From assembly GCA_002403105.1 (NCBI GenBank), contig DHHD01000013.1, positions 1-23,540 of the forward strand: a stretch of DNA of 23,540 nt, written 5' to 3'. The notes below the pieces were generated by a model that ran no database searches, had not been told where the DNA came from, and worked only from the letters and a program-made list of their open reading frames with translations. Shown here piece by piece: positions 7,913 to 15,820 of this stretch. Numbering within the stretch: position 1 is the stretch's first letter; the number at the start of each line of letters is the position of its first letter. A program made the position numbers and the translations under genes. Origin of the DNA: Anaerolineaceae bacterium UBA4781 (GTDB taxonomy: Bacteria; Chloroflexota; Anaerolineae; Anaerolineales; Anaerolineaceae).

Positions 7913-9262
7913 ATGAAGAAATCAGCATGGCGCTACCTATGGACTTCGAAAGATATTCGTAAAAAACTGCTCATCACACTGTTTATTTTAATTTTGTATC
8001 GATTAGCAGCGAATATCCCGGTCCCGGGAGTAGATCGCAGCGTGATTGCATCGATCTTCACTACATCGAGCGCAGCCGGGAATTTACTCAATGTATTTGA
8101 TCTGCTGTCTGGCGGCACCTTATCGAACTTTTCAATTCTGGCAATGGGTGTCTATCCGTACATTACAGCCCAGATCATTGTCCAGCTGCTTGTTCCATTG
8201 ATTCCTTCGCTGCAGAAGAGGATCCAGGATAATCCTAAAGAAGGTCGGAAACTCACTGAAAAATACACGATCATGCTCACCATTCCGCTTTCTGCATTAA
8301 GTGCATTTGGGCAGATCCAGATCTTCCGTCAATTGGCTGGAACTGCATCTCTATTCACTTATGAATTCGGATTGCAGGGAGCGAATCTTTTTCCGACGTT
8401 GACTACGATCATCAGTATGATGGGTGGAACGATGCTGGGTATTTGGCTTGGTCAACTCATATCTGAGTATGGAATTCCCAATCAAGGTCTTTCTTTGATC
8501 ATTTTTGCGGGTATCGTTTCACGAATTCCACAGAGTATTTACCAGATCATCACGTCTGGTGAAAACGTCATACTGTTGCTGGCGATCATGCTTGTCATTC
8601 TCGTATTATCGATCTTTGCCATTGTATTTGTACAGCAAGGGCAGAGAAAAGTACCGGTGATTTTCCCCGGAAGGCGCGTTGGGAATAGAATGTCGATGCC
8701 CGTACGCAGCAGCCTGCCGTTGATGATCAACATGGCTGGAATGATTCCGTTGATCTTTGCTCAAACCATACTATCTTTACCTGCAATACTGGCACAGTTT
8801 TTTGTTAATTCAAAAACAGAATGGCTTGCAAATTTTTCTGTTGGATTGTCAAACGTTTTCAATTCAGGCAGTATTTGGTATGTTGTTATGTACTTTGCAT
8901 TGGTCGTAGCCTTGACTTTCTTCTATACAGAAGTCCTTTTTGAACAACAGAACTATGGTGAAAACCTCAAGAAACAAGGAGCTCAGATCCCGGGTGTGGT
9001 ACGTGGTGAGCCAACTCAACGGTACCTGATGAAGGTACAACGCCGAATCACACTCGTTGGGGCACTTTTCTTGGCAACTGTTGCTACGGCTCCTTATGTG
9101 ACACAACTATTCTTAAAAGAAGGTATTGCATCACAATCAGGTTTATTCCTGGTAACAACTTCAGGTTTACTGATCGTGGTTGGCACTGTACGTGATACAT
9201 TTAACGTCATTGAAACCGAGTTGAAATTACACGGTTATGAAGATAAGTTGATCAAAGGTTAA
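7913..9262 (+). CDS. secY: Protein translocase channel subunit SecY
   Basis: Central pore of the SecYEG complex that moves unfolded proteins across, or into, the cytoplasmic membrane. The 449 residues fit a ten-helix SecY. The first helix (LLITLFILILYRLAANIPVPGV in part) is followed by the plug/second-helix region with LLSGGTLSNFSILAMGVYPY. The basic cytosolic loop between helices 8 and 9 has YGENLKKQGAQIPGVVRG, which contacts SecA and the ribosome. An AAAGGAG Shine-Dalgarno stands before the ATG. It sits between rplO and adk, the usual spc operon position. Confidence 0.98.
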   Translation: MKKSAWRYLWTSKDIRKKLLITLFILILYRLAANIPVPGVDRSVIASIFTTSSAAGNLLNVFDLLSGGTLSNFSILAMGVYPYITAQIIVQLLVPLIPSLQKRIQDNPKEGRKLTEKYTIMLTIPLSALSAFGQIQIFRQLAGTASLFTYEFGLQGANLFPTLTTIISMMGGTMLGIWLGQLISEYGIPNQGLSLIIFAGIVSRIPQSIYQIITSGENVILLLAIMLVILVLSIFAIVFVQQGQRKVPVIFPGRRVGNRMSMPVRSSLPLMINMAGMIPLIFAQTILSLPAILAQFFVNSKTEWLANFSVGLSNVFNSGSIWYVVMYFALVVALTFFYTEVLFEQQNYGENLKKQGAQIPGVVRGEPTQRYLMKVQRRITLVGALFLATVATAPYVTQLFLKEGIASQSGLFLVTTSGLLIVVGTVRDTFNVIETELKLHGYEDKLIKG

Positions 9263-9272
9263 TATTAACAAG

Positions 9273-9929
9273 ATGGCAATGTTTATCGTCTTATTAGGAC
9301 CGCCCGGAGCGGGAAAAGGAACTCAAGCTGAGATAATTTCTCAAAAACTTTCCATTCCTCATATTTCATCCGGCGATCTATTCCGCGAGAATCTTAAAAA
9401 TGACACAGAGCTTGGTAAACAAGCCAGGGCATTCATGGACAGCGGAAAATTGGTTCCTGATGAGATCACCATTTCAATGGTGGCAGATCGACTGTCAAGG
9501 AAAGATTGTAAGTTGGGAGCATTATTGGACGGTTTTCCACGTACTCCATTTCAAGCAAGCGAATTGGATAAAATATTAAAAGCAGATGGAAACTCTATCA
9601 ATTGTGTCCCTTATATTATGGTATCCGATCGGGATTTGCTTGAACGATTAACCGGTAGATGGACATGCAAGGCTGCTGGGCACATTTACCATGAAAAGTT
9701 CAATCCCTCAAAGAATTCCGGTATTTGTGATATCGATGGATCACCTTTATATCAGCGAGATGATGATAAAAAAGAGACCATCGAGAAAAGGTTGGCTGTT
9801 TTTCACGAACAAACTTCACCATTAGTGGAGTACTATCGTGAAAAAAACCTTCTTGTTGAGGTCGATGGAACGCAACCGATCGAAAAGGTCAGCGAAGCCT
9901 TATTGAAGACCGTTCGAGCATTTGAGTGA
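9273..9929 (+). CDS. adk: Adenylate kinase, long form, with an incomplete zinc site in the LID
   Basis: Catalyses ATP + AMP = 2 ADP in the cytoplasm. At 218 residues it is a long-form enzyme. The P-loop GPPGAGKGTQ covers residues 9-18, the AMP-binding segment is SSGDLFREN, and DGFPRT (86-91) is conserved. The LID (about 127-164) resembles the zinc-binding Gram-positive type: C132, C152 and D155 align with three of the four metal ligands. The fourth, normally the second cysteine of CxxC, is alanine 135. Either zinc is bound poorly or not at all. No good Shine-Dalgarno is visible 10 bases after secY. An ATG two codons downstream is an alternative start. Confidence 0.97.
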   Translation: MAMFIVLLGPPGAGKGTQAEIISQKLSIPHISSGDLFRENLKNDTELGKQARAFMDSGKLVPDEITISMVADRLSRKDCKLGALLDGFPRTPFQASELDKILKADGNSINCVPYIMVSDRDLLERLTGRWTCKAAGHIYHEKFNPSKNSGICDIDGSPLYQRDDDKKETIEKRLAVFHEQTSPLVEYYREKNLLVEVDGTQPIEKVSEALLKTVRAFE

Positions 9930-9930
9930 T

Positions 9931-9959
9931 TGGACGGGAAAATGATTATTGAGTATAAT
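9931..9959 (+). promoter_or_regulatory. Probable internal promoter for the rpmJ-rpsM-rpsK-rpsD-rpoA-rplQ segment
   Basis: A perfect TATAAT at 9954-9959 is preceded, after a 17-base spacer, by TGGACG (9931-9936, four of six matches to TTGACA). Transcription would start near 9966, about 24 bases before rpmJ, and the leader carries AAGGAG at 9978-9983. It lies in the 60-base gap after adk. This is a pattern match by eye; the sequence cannot show whether it is used alongside read-through from upstream. Confidence 0.5.
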
Positions 9960-9989
9960 AAAAACTTTGCGGAAATAAAGGAGTTTTAG

Positions 9990-10103
9990 ATGAAAGTATC
10001 ACCGTCTATTCGAAAAAGATGCGCGAAGTGTAAGATAGTAAAACGAAAACGCGTTTTATATGTAATTTGTGAGAACCCGAAACATAAACAAAGACAGGGA
10101 TAA
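9990..10103 (+). CDS. rpmJ: 50S ribosomal protein L36, zinc-binding form
   Basis: The smallest ribosomal protein, 37 residues, read directly as MKVSPSIRKRCAKCKIVKRK and the remainder. The zinc ligands C11, C14, C27 and H32 are all present, so this is the zinc-binding version. A clear AAGGAG lies 7-12 bases before the ATG. It is followed after six bases by rpsM, as at the head of the alpha operon. It comes directly after adk, without the map and infA genes often found there. Confidence 0.96.
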   Translation: MKVSPSIRKRCAKCKIVKRKRVLYVICENPKHKQRQG

Positions 10104-10109
10104 AAGAAT

Positions 10110-10499
10110 ATGGCAAGAATTGAAGGTGTTGACTTACCACGAAATAAAAGGATCGAAATTGGCTTACAGTATATTTACGGTATCGGCCCTAAAAGCGCTC
10201 ATACGATTCTGGCAGCCACAAACATCAGCCCAGATATTCATGTAAAAGACCTGACGGAAAATGACGTCAGCAGTTTGCGTGAATATATTGGAAAGAATTT
10301 AAAAGTGGAAGGTGATTTGCGCCGTGAAGTTCAAATGAACATCAAGCGCTTGATCGAAATTGGTTGCTATCGAGGGCTGCGACATCGCCGCAGTCTGCCT
10401 GTCCATGGTCAACGCACACGCACGAACGCCCGTACTCGCAAGGGACCGAAACACACCGTTGCTGGTCGCGGACGCCGCCGTGGAGCTACCAAGAAATAA
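10110..10499 (+). CDS. rpsM: 30S ribosomal protein S13
   Basis: Head protein of the 30S subunit that forms bridges to the 50S and touches the P-site tRNA through its basic tail. Length is 129 residues. Features are the N-terminal ARIEGVDLPRNKRIEIGL, a helix-two-turn-helix region with YGIGPKSAHTIL, the signature YRGLRHRRSLPVHGQRTRTN, and a Lys/Arg-rich end. The start is 6 bases after rpmJ. Confidence 0.98.
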   Translation: MARIEGVDLPRNKRIEIGLQYIYGIGPKSAHTILAATNISPDIHVKDLTENDVSSLREYIGKNLKVEGDLRREVQMNIKRLIEIGCYRGLRHRRSLPVHGQRTRTNARTRKGPKHTVAGRGRRRGATKK

Positions 10500-10529
10500 A
10501 GTGGAAGGAAAAAGGAATTAAGAGGAAAT

Positions 10530-10931
10530 ATGGCTCAAGCTACAAGACCTTCACGCAAATCAAATGTAAAGAAAACAAGACGGAGTTTGTCTTCGGCTAC
10601 AGTGCATGTATTTGCATCATTCAATAATACGATTATTACTGTTTCTGATTCACAAGGAAATACTGTTTGCTGGTCAAGTTCCGGTGCTGTTGGGTATAAA
10701 GGTTCAAGAAAAAGTACCCCATTCGCTGCCCGCATGGCAGCCGAAGAAGCTATGAAAAAAGCAGTATCGATGGGTGTTGATCAGATTGACCTGATTATTA
10801 AAGGACCCGGTCCCGGTCGCGAATCTGCGATCCGTGCGATTCAATCTATGGGTTTGAAGGTTACATCAATCGAAGATATCACCCCAGTACCCCATAATGG
10901 TTGCCGTCCGCCTAAGAAACGACGCGTATAG
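10530..10931 (+). CDS. rpsK: 30S ribosomal protein S11
   Basis: Platform protein that binds 16S rRNA near the E and P sites. Length is 133 residues. Recognised by VHVFASFNNTIITVSDSQGN, the central GAVGYKGSRKSTPFAA, and the C-terminal PGPGRESAIRAIQSMGL plus the PHNGCRPPKKRRV end. An AGAGGAAAT sequence is the likely Shine-Dalgarno. Confidence 0.98.
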   Translation: MAQATRPSRKSNVKKTRRSLSSATVHVFASFNNTIITVSDSQGNTVCWSSSGAVGYKGSRKSTPFAARMAAEEAMKKAVSMGVDQIDLIIKGPGPGRESAIRAIQSMGLKVTSIEDITPVPHNGCRPPKKRRV

Positions 10932-10948
10932 TTTAGGAGAGAGATAGA

Positions 10949-11587
10949 ATGGCTCGATATACTGATTCAGTATGCAAGTTATGCCGCCGAGAAGGCGAAA
11001 AATTATTCTTAAAAGGTGAACGGTGCTATACGCCAAAATGCGCTTTTGAAAAACGCGCATATGCCCCCGGGCAACATGGTCGCACAGCCCAAACCAGACA
11101 AGGCCGACTTTCTGATTACAGTCGCCAACTGCGCGCCAAGCAAAAAGCACGTCATGTTTATGGTGTGTTGGAGAAACAATTCCGCCGATACTTCTCCGTT
11201 GCAATCAAGAAGCGTGGTTTGACCGGTTTGAATCTGCTGCAAACATTGGAAATGCGGCTTGATAATATTGTCTACCGCATGGGATTGGCAGAAAACAGGC
11301 CACAAGCACGCCAAATGGTTTCACATGGTCACTTCATCGTCAATGGCAGGAGAACTGACATCCCTTCCATGCTTTTGGAGCAAGGTGATGTGATCACAGT
11401 CAGACCACAATCTAAAGAAAACGGTTTATTTAAAGATCTGGCAGAGAGAGCAGAAAAGAAAAATTGTGCTTTATGGATCGAACGAGATCTGAAAACCATT
11501 ACCGGTAGAGTTTTGCGGTATCCAGAACGTGGTGAAATCGATGGAAACCTGGATGAACAATTGATTGTTGAATATTACTCAAGGTAA
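10949..11587 (+). CDS. rpsD: 30S ribosomal protein S4, four-cysteine form
   Basis: Primary 16S rRNA binder that nucleates the body of the 30S subunit and helps maintain fidelity. Length is 212 residues. The N-terminal segment has C9, C12, C26 and C31 (CKLC ... CYTPKC), the zinc-binding version. An S4-type RNA-binding fold follows (LEMRLDNIVYRMGLAENRPQ and VSHGHFIVNGRR). In other bacteria S4 can repress the alpha operon; I could not identify the corresponding leader structure here. Confidence 0.98.
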   Translation: MARYTDSVCKLCRREGEKLFLKGERCYTPKCAFEKRAYAPGQHGRTAQTRQGRLSDYSRQLRAKQKARHVYGVLEKQFRRYFSVAIKKRGLTGLNLLQTLEMRLDNIVYRMGLAENRPQARQMVSHGHFIVNGRRTDIPSMLLEQGDVITVRPQSKENGLFKDLAERAEKKNCALWIERDLKTITGRVLRYPERGEIDGNLDEQLIVEYYSR

Positions 11588-11622
11588 AACGATCGATTAA
11601 ACAAATAGAAGAGGGAAGTACT

Positions 11623-12597
11623 GTGGCTCATACAAAAATGGTTACTCCAATTTTGGAAAGGGAAAAAGAATCCCGCAATTATGGACAGTTTTTGATCAGC
11701 CCCCTGGAACGTGGTTATGGGGTTACTATCGGAAATGCGTTAAGACGGGTAATGCTTTCATCCTTGGAAGGAGCTGCGGTTACATCAATTCGCATTTCTG
11801 ATACATTGCATGAATTCACTGATATTCCGGGAGTACGTGAAGATGTTCTGCAATTCATGCTGCAGGTTAAGCAAATACGAATCTTGATGCACGAAGGCGA
11901 TGTTGCACATTTGCACCTGGATGTAAAAGGCGAGGGTGTTGTTACGGCAGCAGATATCCAAGTTCCTTCAGAAGTTGAGATTGTAAACCCTGAATTATAT
12001 CTTTTCACTGTGGATGATCCTAAAGCTGAACTGACCGTGGAACTGACCGTAGAAAGAGGACGTGGTTATTCTCCATCTTCAACGCGAAGTGGTGACAAAA
12101 CCATCGGTGAACTGCCAGTTGATGCGATTTACAGTCCGGTATTGAAAATCGGATTTGATGTATCGAATGCCCGTGTTGGTCAGAGCACCAACTACGATAA
12201 ACTGACCATGGAAATTTGGACAGATGGAACGATCTCTCCAGAGCAAGCTCTGGGAAATGCATCAAAAATATTAATGGAACAACTCAGCCTGATTTCAGGA
12301 ATCGAAGAAGAGCTGCTGGAAATCTCCAAAGAACCAGAAGTTACAGAAATCGACCACTTACGCAGTGAAGCAGCCGATACACCGATCGAGAATCTTGACT
12401 TATCAGTGCGCGTCTTCAACTCGCTAAAAAGAACCGGTATCACCAATGTTGGTGATGTTCTGGAACTTTTAGACAAAGGTGAAGAAGCAGTAATGTCAAT
12501 TAGAAATTTTGGTGAAAAAAGCTTGACCGAACTGCGAGAAAAAATGGTTGAAAAGGGTTTTTTACCTGAGGAAAATGAAACGGAAGCGGAGAATTAA
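11623..12597 (+). CDS. rpoA: DNA-directed RNA polymerase subunit alpha (GTG start)
   Basis: Scaffold subunit whose dimer starts assembly of the polymerase core. Length is 324 residues. The N-terminal domain shows ISPLERGYGVTIGNALRR and, later, DKLTMEIWTDGTISPEQAL. A linker joins it to the C-terminal domain with two helix-hairpin-helix motifs. The C-terminal domain keeps the arginine and asparagine (SVRVFNSLK) that contact UP-element DNA in E. coli. The GTG at 11623 is preferred because of AGAGGGAAG 8 bases upstream; an ATG at 11638 is the alternative and would shorten the product by 5 residues. Confidence 0.98.
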   Translation: MAHTKMVTPILEREKESRNYGQFLISPLERGYGVTIGNALRRVMLSSLEGAAVTSIRISDTLHEFTDIPGVREDVLQFMLQVKQIRILMHEGDVAHLHLDVKGEGVVTAADIQVPSEVEIVNPELYLFTVDDPKAELTVELTVERGRGYSPSSTRSGDKTIGELPVDAIYSPVLKIGFDVSNARVGQSTNYDKLTMEIWTDGTISPEQALGNASKILMEQLSLISGIEEELLEISKEPEVTEIDHLRSEAADTPIENLDLSVRVFNSLKRTGITNVGDVLELLDKGEEAVMSIRNFGEKSLTELREKMVEKGFLPEENETEAEN

Positions 12598-12599
12598 AA

Positions 12600-12986
12600 A
12601 TGCGACATCAGGTTGCTGGAAAGAAACTTAATAGAAATTCAGGGAATCGCAGTGCATTGCGCAGTACCTTGATAAAGCAATTATTTGCTCACGATAAAAT
12701 CAAAACAACTCGTGCAAAAGCACAAGCGATTCGTGGGGAAGCTGAAAAATTAATTACCGTTGCAAAAAACAGCAGCAAGGGTTCTGACATCGATAAAGTG
12801 AATGCACGCCGCTTGGCAGCATCAAAATTGAACAATGCTGCAGCTGTGAAACGCTTATTCGACAACATCGCCCCGCGCTTTGAGAATCGCAATGGTGGTT
12901 ACACCCGCATGATCAAGTTAGGTCCTCGTAAAGGCGATGATGCGGAAATGGTACTTTTGGAACTCGTTGAAAACGAGAAAAAGTAG
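12600..12986 (+). CDS. rplQ: 50S ribosomal protein L17
   Basis: L17 lies near the tunnel exit. The 128 residues include the characteristic N-terminus MRHQVAGKKLNRNSGNRSAL (RHxxxxKKLxRxxxHRxAL, with asparagine for the usual histidine before R) and the C-terminal GGYTRMIKLGPRKGDDAEM. The ATG is two bases after the rpoA stop; the GAAGCGGAG at the end of rpoA can serve as Shine-Dalgarno. Confidence 0.97.
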   Translation: MRHQVAGKKLNRNSGNRSALRSTLIKQLFAHDKIKTTRAKAQAIRGEAEKLITVAKNSSKGSDIDKVNARRLAASKLNNAAAVKRLFDNIAPRFENRNGGYTRMIKLGPRKGDDAEMVLLELVENEKK

Positions 12987-13011
12987 TTTGTTGAGATAGT
13001 CCCGCAAGGGA

Positions 13012-13761
13012 ATGGAACATTACCAACTTATTATCGCTTATGATGGTACTGAATATCGTGGATTTCAGCGTCAAAAAAAATCCAGTACCATTCAGGGTGA
13101 GCTTGAATCTGCACTGCGCAAGATAGGCTGGCAGGGAGAAACGATTCAAGCTGCTGGCAGAACAGATACGGGAGTGCACGCAACCGGTCAGGTAGCAACT
13201 TTTTTTCATGATTGGGTACATTCTCTGAGTGAGCTAAAAGCAGCATTGAACACTCATCTCCCGCCAAGTATTGCGGTTCAATCTGTTTCGACGGTACCGG
13301 AAGATTTTCATCCACGCTACGATGCAGTGAACCGTGAATATAAATATGCCATCACCATCTCAGATACTCGACAGCCGCAAAAAGAACGTTACGTGTGGCG
13401 AATCAATAGAGAGTTGGATTGGCAAAAGATGAGAGAGTCAGCCGATCTGTTCGTTGGGAAGCATGATTTTTCTCAATTTGGCAGAGCCTTAAAAGATGAT
13501 GGCAGTACGGTAAGAGAAGTACTGATATCACAGTGGGAGCAGGTAGCGCTAACCGATCATGAATACACGATCTGCGCGGATGCATTTCTTTATCACATGG
13601 TGCGCAGGATCGTCAATGCAATGGTCAAGGTTGGTGAAGGAAAAATCGACGAGCCGGACATCCGAAAAGCACTGAACGGATATCCTCCCAGGATCGCTCC
13701 CGGACTTGCACCAGCTTGCGGATTAACATTAACGAAAGTCCGCTACAATGATAATAAATAA
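13012..13761 (+). CDS. truA: tRNA pseudouridine synthase A (positions 38-40)
   Basis: Converts uridines 38, 39 and 40 in the anticodon arm of many tRNAs to pseudouridine. Length is 249 residues. The N-terminal YDGTEYRGFQRQ is followed by the catalytic motif GRTDTGVHATGQV with the nucleophile aspartate at residue 52. Further conserved segments are FHPRYDAVNREYKY and FLYHMVRRIVNAM. An in-frame stop lies five codons upstream, so the ATG at 13012 is the only good start. The nearest purine-rich stretch (AAGGGA) touches the start codon and is inside a small hairpin. truA between rplQ and rplM is a common arrangement. Confidence 0.96.
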   Translation: MEHYQLIIAYDGTEYRGFQRQKKSSTIQGELESALRKIGWQGETIQAAGRTDTGVHATGQVATFFHDWVHSLSELKAALNTHLPPSIAVQSVSTVPEDFHPRYDAVNREYKYAITISDTRQPQKERYVWRINRELDWQKMRESADLFVGKHDFSQFGRALKDDGSTVREVLISQWEQVALTDHEYTICADAFLYHMVRRIVNAMVKVGEGKIDEPDIRKALNGYPPRIAPGLAPACGLTLTKVRYNDNK

Positions 13762-13787
13762 GAAAGAAAATTTAGGAGATAGAAAAA

Positions 13788-14213
13788 GTGGAAAAGACCT
13801 TTGTCATTAAAGGGAAACCGGAAGCAGGATGGGTTTTGGTCGATGCAAATGGCCAGAGCCTTGGACGCTTAGCTGGTGACATAGCAAGTATGTTATTGGG
13901 AAAGAATAAACCCACCTACACGCCAGGCGTACTTATGGGAGATAATGTGGTTGTCATCAACGCTGAAAAGATCGTTGTCAGCCCAAAACGAATGGAAGAA
14001 AAGGTGTTTTATTCTCATTCAAATTATCCCAGCGGTTTAAAAGCCGTTAAAATGCCTGATATGTTAGAAAGACATCCAGAACGTGTTCTTGCAAAAGCGA
14101 TCTGGGGAATGATCCCTCATAATAAATTTGGACGTCAGGTGATCAAACACCTTCATGTTTATGCAGGGGATGCACATCCGCACATTGGGCAAGACCCCAA
14201 ACCATTAAAGTGA
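13788..14213 (+). CDS. rplM: 50S ribosomal protein L13 (GTG start)
   Basis: Early-assembly 23S rRNA protein. Length is 141 residues. The core has WVLVDANGQSLGRLAGDIAS near the N-terminus, KPTYTPGVLMGDNVVVINAEKI in part, and the C-terminal HLHVYAGDAHPHIGQDP. The GTG start is supported by TAGGAGAT about 10 bases upstream and by correct N-terminal length. It forms the usual pair with rpsI. Confidence 0.97.
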   Translation: MEKTFVIKGKPEAGWVLVDANGQSLGRLAGDIASMLLGKNKPTYTPGVLMGDNVVVINAEKIVVSPKRMEEKVFYSHSNYPSGLKAVKMPDMLERHPERVLAKAIWGMIPHNKFGRQVIKHLHVYAGDAHPHIGQDPKPLK

Positions 14214-14226
14214 AGGAGAGATAAGA

Positions 14227-14622
14227 ATGTCTGCTCAGTATTATGAAGGAATTGGACGTAGAAAATCAGCAACCGCACGTGTTCGCATCAGTGCTGGTTC
14301 TGGAAATTTTGTTGTGAACCAGAAAACTTTGGAAGAATTTTTCACCCGTTATGGTGATACAGAAACCATCCTTGCCCCATTCAAAGCTATCGGAGAAAAC
14401 CAAACGCAGTATGATGTAAGCGTTCTTGTTTCAGGTGGTGGTGTGAATGGACAAACCACAGCAGTTCAATTAGGTTTGGCACGCGCATTTGCCAAAATGA
14501 ATGCTGATTACGTTTCTGTGTTAAGAAAGAACCGGCTTCTTACTCGTGATCCACGTGAAAAGGAACGCAAGAAACCAGGCTTGAAACGTGCCCGCAAGGC
14601 TCCAACTTACACCAAACGCTAA
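14227..14622 (+). CDS. rpsI: 30S ribosomal protein S9
   Basis: S9 lies in the 30S head, and its C-terminal tail reaches the P-site tRNA anticodon loop. Length is 131 residues. The conserved GIGRRKSATARVRI at the N-terminus and the C-terminal DPREKERKKPGLKRARKAP and final lysine-arginine (TYTKR) are all present. An AAGGAGAG Shine-Dalgarno lies in the 13-base gap after rplM. It is the last gene before a strong terminator, so it probably ends the transcription unit. Confidence 0.98.
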   Translation: MSAQYYEGIGRRKSATARVRISAGSGNFVVNQKTLEEFFTRYGDTETILAPFKAIGENQTQYDVSVLVSGGGVNGQTTAVQLGLARAFAKMNADYVSVLRKNRLLTRDPREKERKKPGLKRARKAPTYTKR

Positions 14623-14650
14623 AACCACTTTTCTCTTATCTTTCGATAAA

Positions 14651-14696
14651 ATACTACCCGCTTCTGTTTTCAATAAGGCGGGTAGTATAATTTTTT
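14651..14696 (+). terminator. Intrinsic terminator at the end of the ribosomal protein cluster
   Basis: A perfect 11-base-pair stem (ATACTACCCGC at 14651-14661 with GCGGGTAGTAT at 14678-14688) encloses a 16-base loop and is followed by six T residues at 14691-14696. It stands 28 bases after the rpsI stop and is the first convincing forward terminator in the window. Confidence 0.93.
14686..14691 (+). promoter_or_regulatory. Possible -10 element for mazG inside the terminator
   Basis: TATAAT overlaps the 3' arm and tail of the terminator. It would place a transcript start near 14698, about 22 bases before mazG. No good -35 element is visible at 16-18 bases upstream and there is no extended -10 TG, so the match may be chance. 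Confidence 0.28.
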
Positions 14697-14719
14697 AGAA
14701 ACCTTGAATAAAGGAACAC

Positions 14720-15820
14720 ATGGCAAATATTGATATTATTCATTCAGCTTTAAAATTATCGCAAAACCATTTAATGGTTATTCCATTTAGCGATCTGAAA
14801 GAAAAATACTATCCGCCCTTTTCAAGCAACCAAAATATTCTTATTATTGATCTGTTAGATCCCATCCATATCGACCATTTTTACCAACTCTTAGCGAAGA
14901 TCCTGCCTGAAGATCATCCTATCACTCTTTTCGTGCATAGTGCCGCTGCCCAGGAGAGTTTTCAATCGGAAACGTTAACACTCACTGAAGCCAAAAAAAA
15001 TAAAGAAGGGATCCTCGCGATCTATATCCCCGCCGCTAAGATAAAAAATTCCATGCTTGATTTTCAGGAATTAATTGCCCATCTACGCTCTCCAGAGGGT
15101 TGCCCATGGGATCGCGAGCAAACACATGACAGCTTACGTCCTAATTTATTAGAAGAAACCTATGAAGTACTGCATGCTATTGATGAAGAGGATATCACAG
15201 GAATGAGAGAGGAATTGGGTGATCTCTTACTGCAAATCGTACTGCATGCACAAATTGCGAGTGAAAATGAGAAATTCAATCTGGAAGATGTGATCACAGG
15301 AATTGAACAAAAGCTCATTTTCAGGCATCCACATATTTTTGGAGATAAAACAGTTTTTGGAGCAGACGAAGTACTCAAAAATTGGGAGGTTCTCAAAGCA
15401 CAGGAAAGAAAAGAAAATCACAAAGCGCAAGGGATTCTGCGATCGGTTCCAAAAAATATGTCTGCATTATCGTTGGCGCAAGCATATCAAAAGAGAGCCG
15501 CAAGGGTAGGTTTTGATTGGGAAACGATCGAGCCGGTGAAACAAAAAGTAGCCGAGGAATTCAGAGAAGTAGATGCGGCTGCTAACGATGTGGAACGCGC
15601 CAAAGAATTGGGTGATGTTTTATTTGCCACCGTGAATCTGATCCGCTGGTACGGATGTGATGCAGAATCGGTGCTACGTGAAGCGGCTGAACGGTTCGCA
15701 AACCGGTTTGAATATATCGAAGAATGCGTACAAAAACGAGGGAAAACCTTTGCTGATTTTACCCTCGCTGAATTGGACGCATTTTGGGAAGAAGCAAAAA
15801 AGAAACAGTCTGCGTTATAA
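14720..15820 (+). CDS. mazG: MazG-type nucleoside triphosphate pyrophosphohydrolase with N-terminal extension
   Basis: Hydrolyses NTPs or dNTPs to the monophosphate and pyrophosphate, probably as housecleaning of damaged nucleotides. Total length is 366 residues. The MazG core begins near residue 114: LRSPEGCPWDREQTH, then the first metal-binding helix pair with LLEETYEV (143-150) and EELGD (164-168). The second, degenerate repeat has EEFREV (279-284) and KELGD (295-299). Residues 1-110 are not MazG; they resemble the C-terminal half of the tetrapyrrole-methylase domain of YabN-type fusions (the stretch ending in IYIPAA), without the SAM-binding half. AAGGA lies 5 bases before the ATG. The 3' end overlaps the convergent lyase gene by six bases. 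Confidence 0.93.
   Translation: MANIDIIHSALKLSQNHLMVIPFSDLKEKYYPPFSSNQNILIIDLLDPIHIDHFYQLLAKILPEDHPITLFVHSAAAQESFQSETLTLTEAKKNKEGILAIYIPAAKIKNSMLDFQELIAHLRSPEGCPWDREQTHDSLRPNLLEETYEVLHAIDEEDITGMREELGDLLLQIVLHAQIASENEKFNLEDVITGIEQKLIFRHPHIFGDKTVFGADEVLKNWEVLKAQERKENHKAQGILRSVPKNMSALSLAQAYQKRAARVGFDWETIEPVKQKVAEEFREVDAAANDVERAKELGDVLFATVNLIRWYGCDAESVLREAAERFANRFEYIEECVQKRGKTFADFTLAELDAFWEEAKKKQSAL

Noticed and set aside
9930..9989. A hidden infA or map gene after adk
   Set aside because: Only 60 bases are available and all frames were read; neither gene can fit.
12963..12977. CTCGTT-GAA-AACGAG hairpin at the end of rplQ as a terminator
   Set aside because: It lies inside the coding region, has no following T-run, and truA continues in the same direction 26 bases after rplQ.
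15815..15820. Six-base overlap of the convergent mazG and lyase genes as a regulatory device
   Set aside because: Short tail-to-tail overlaps are common in compact genomes, and no hairpin or other signal is seen there.
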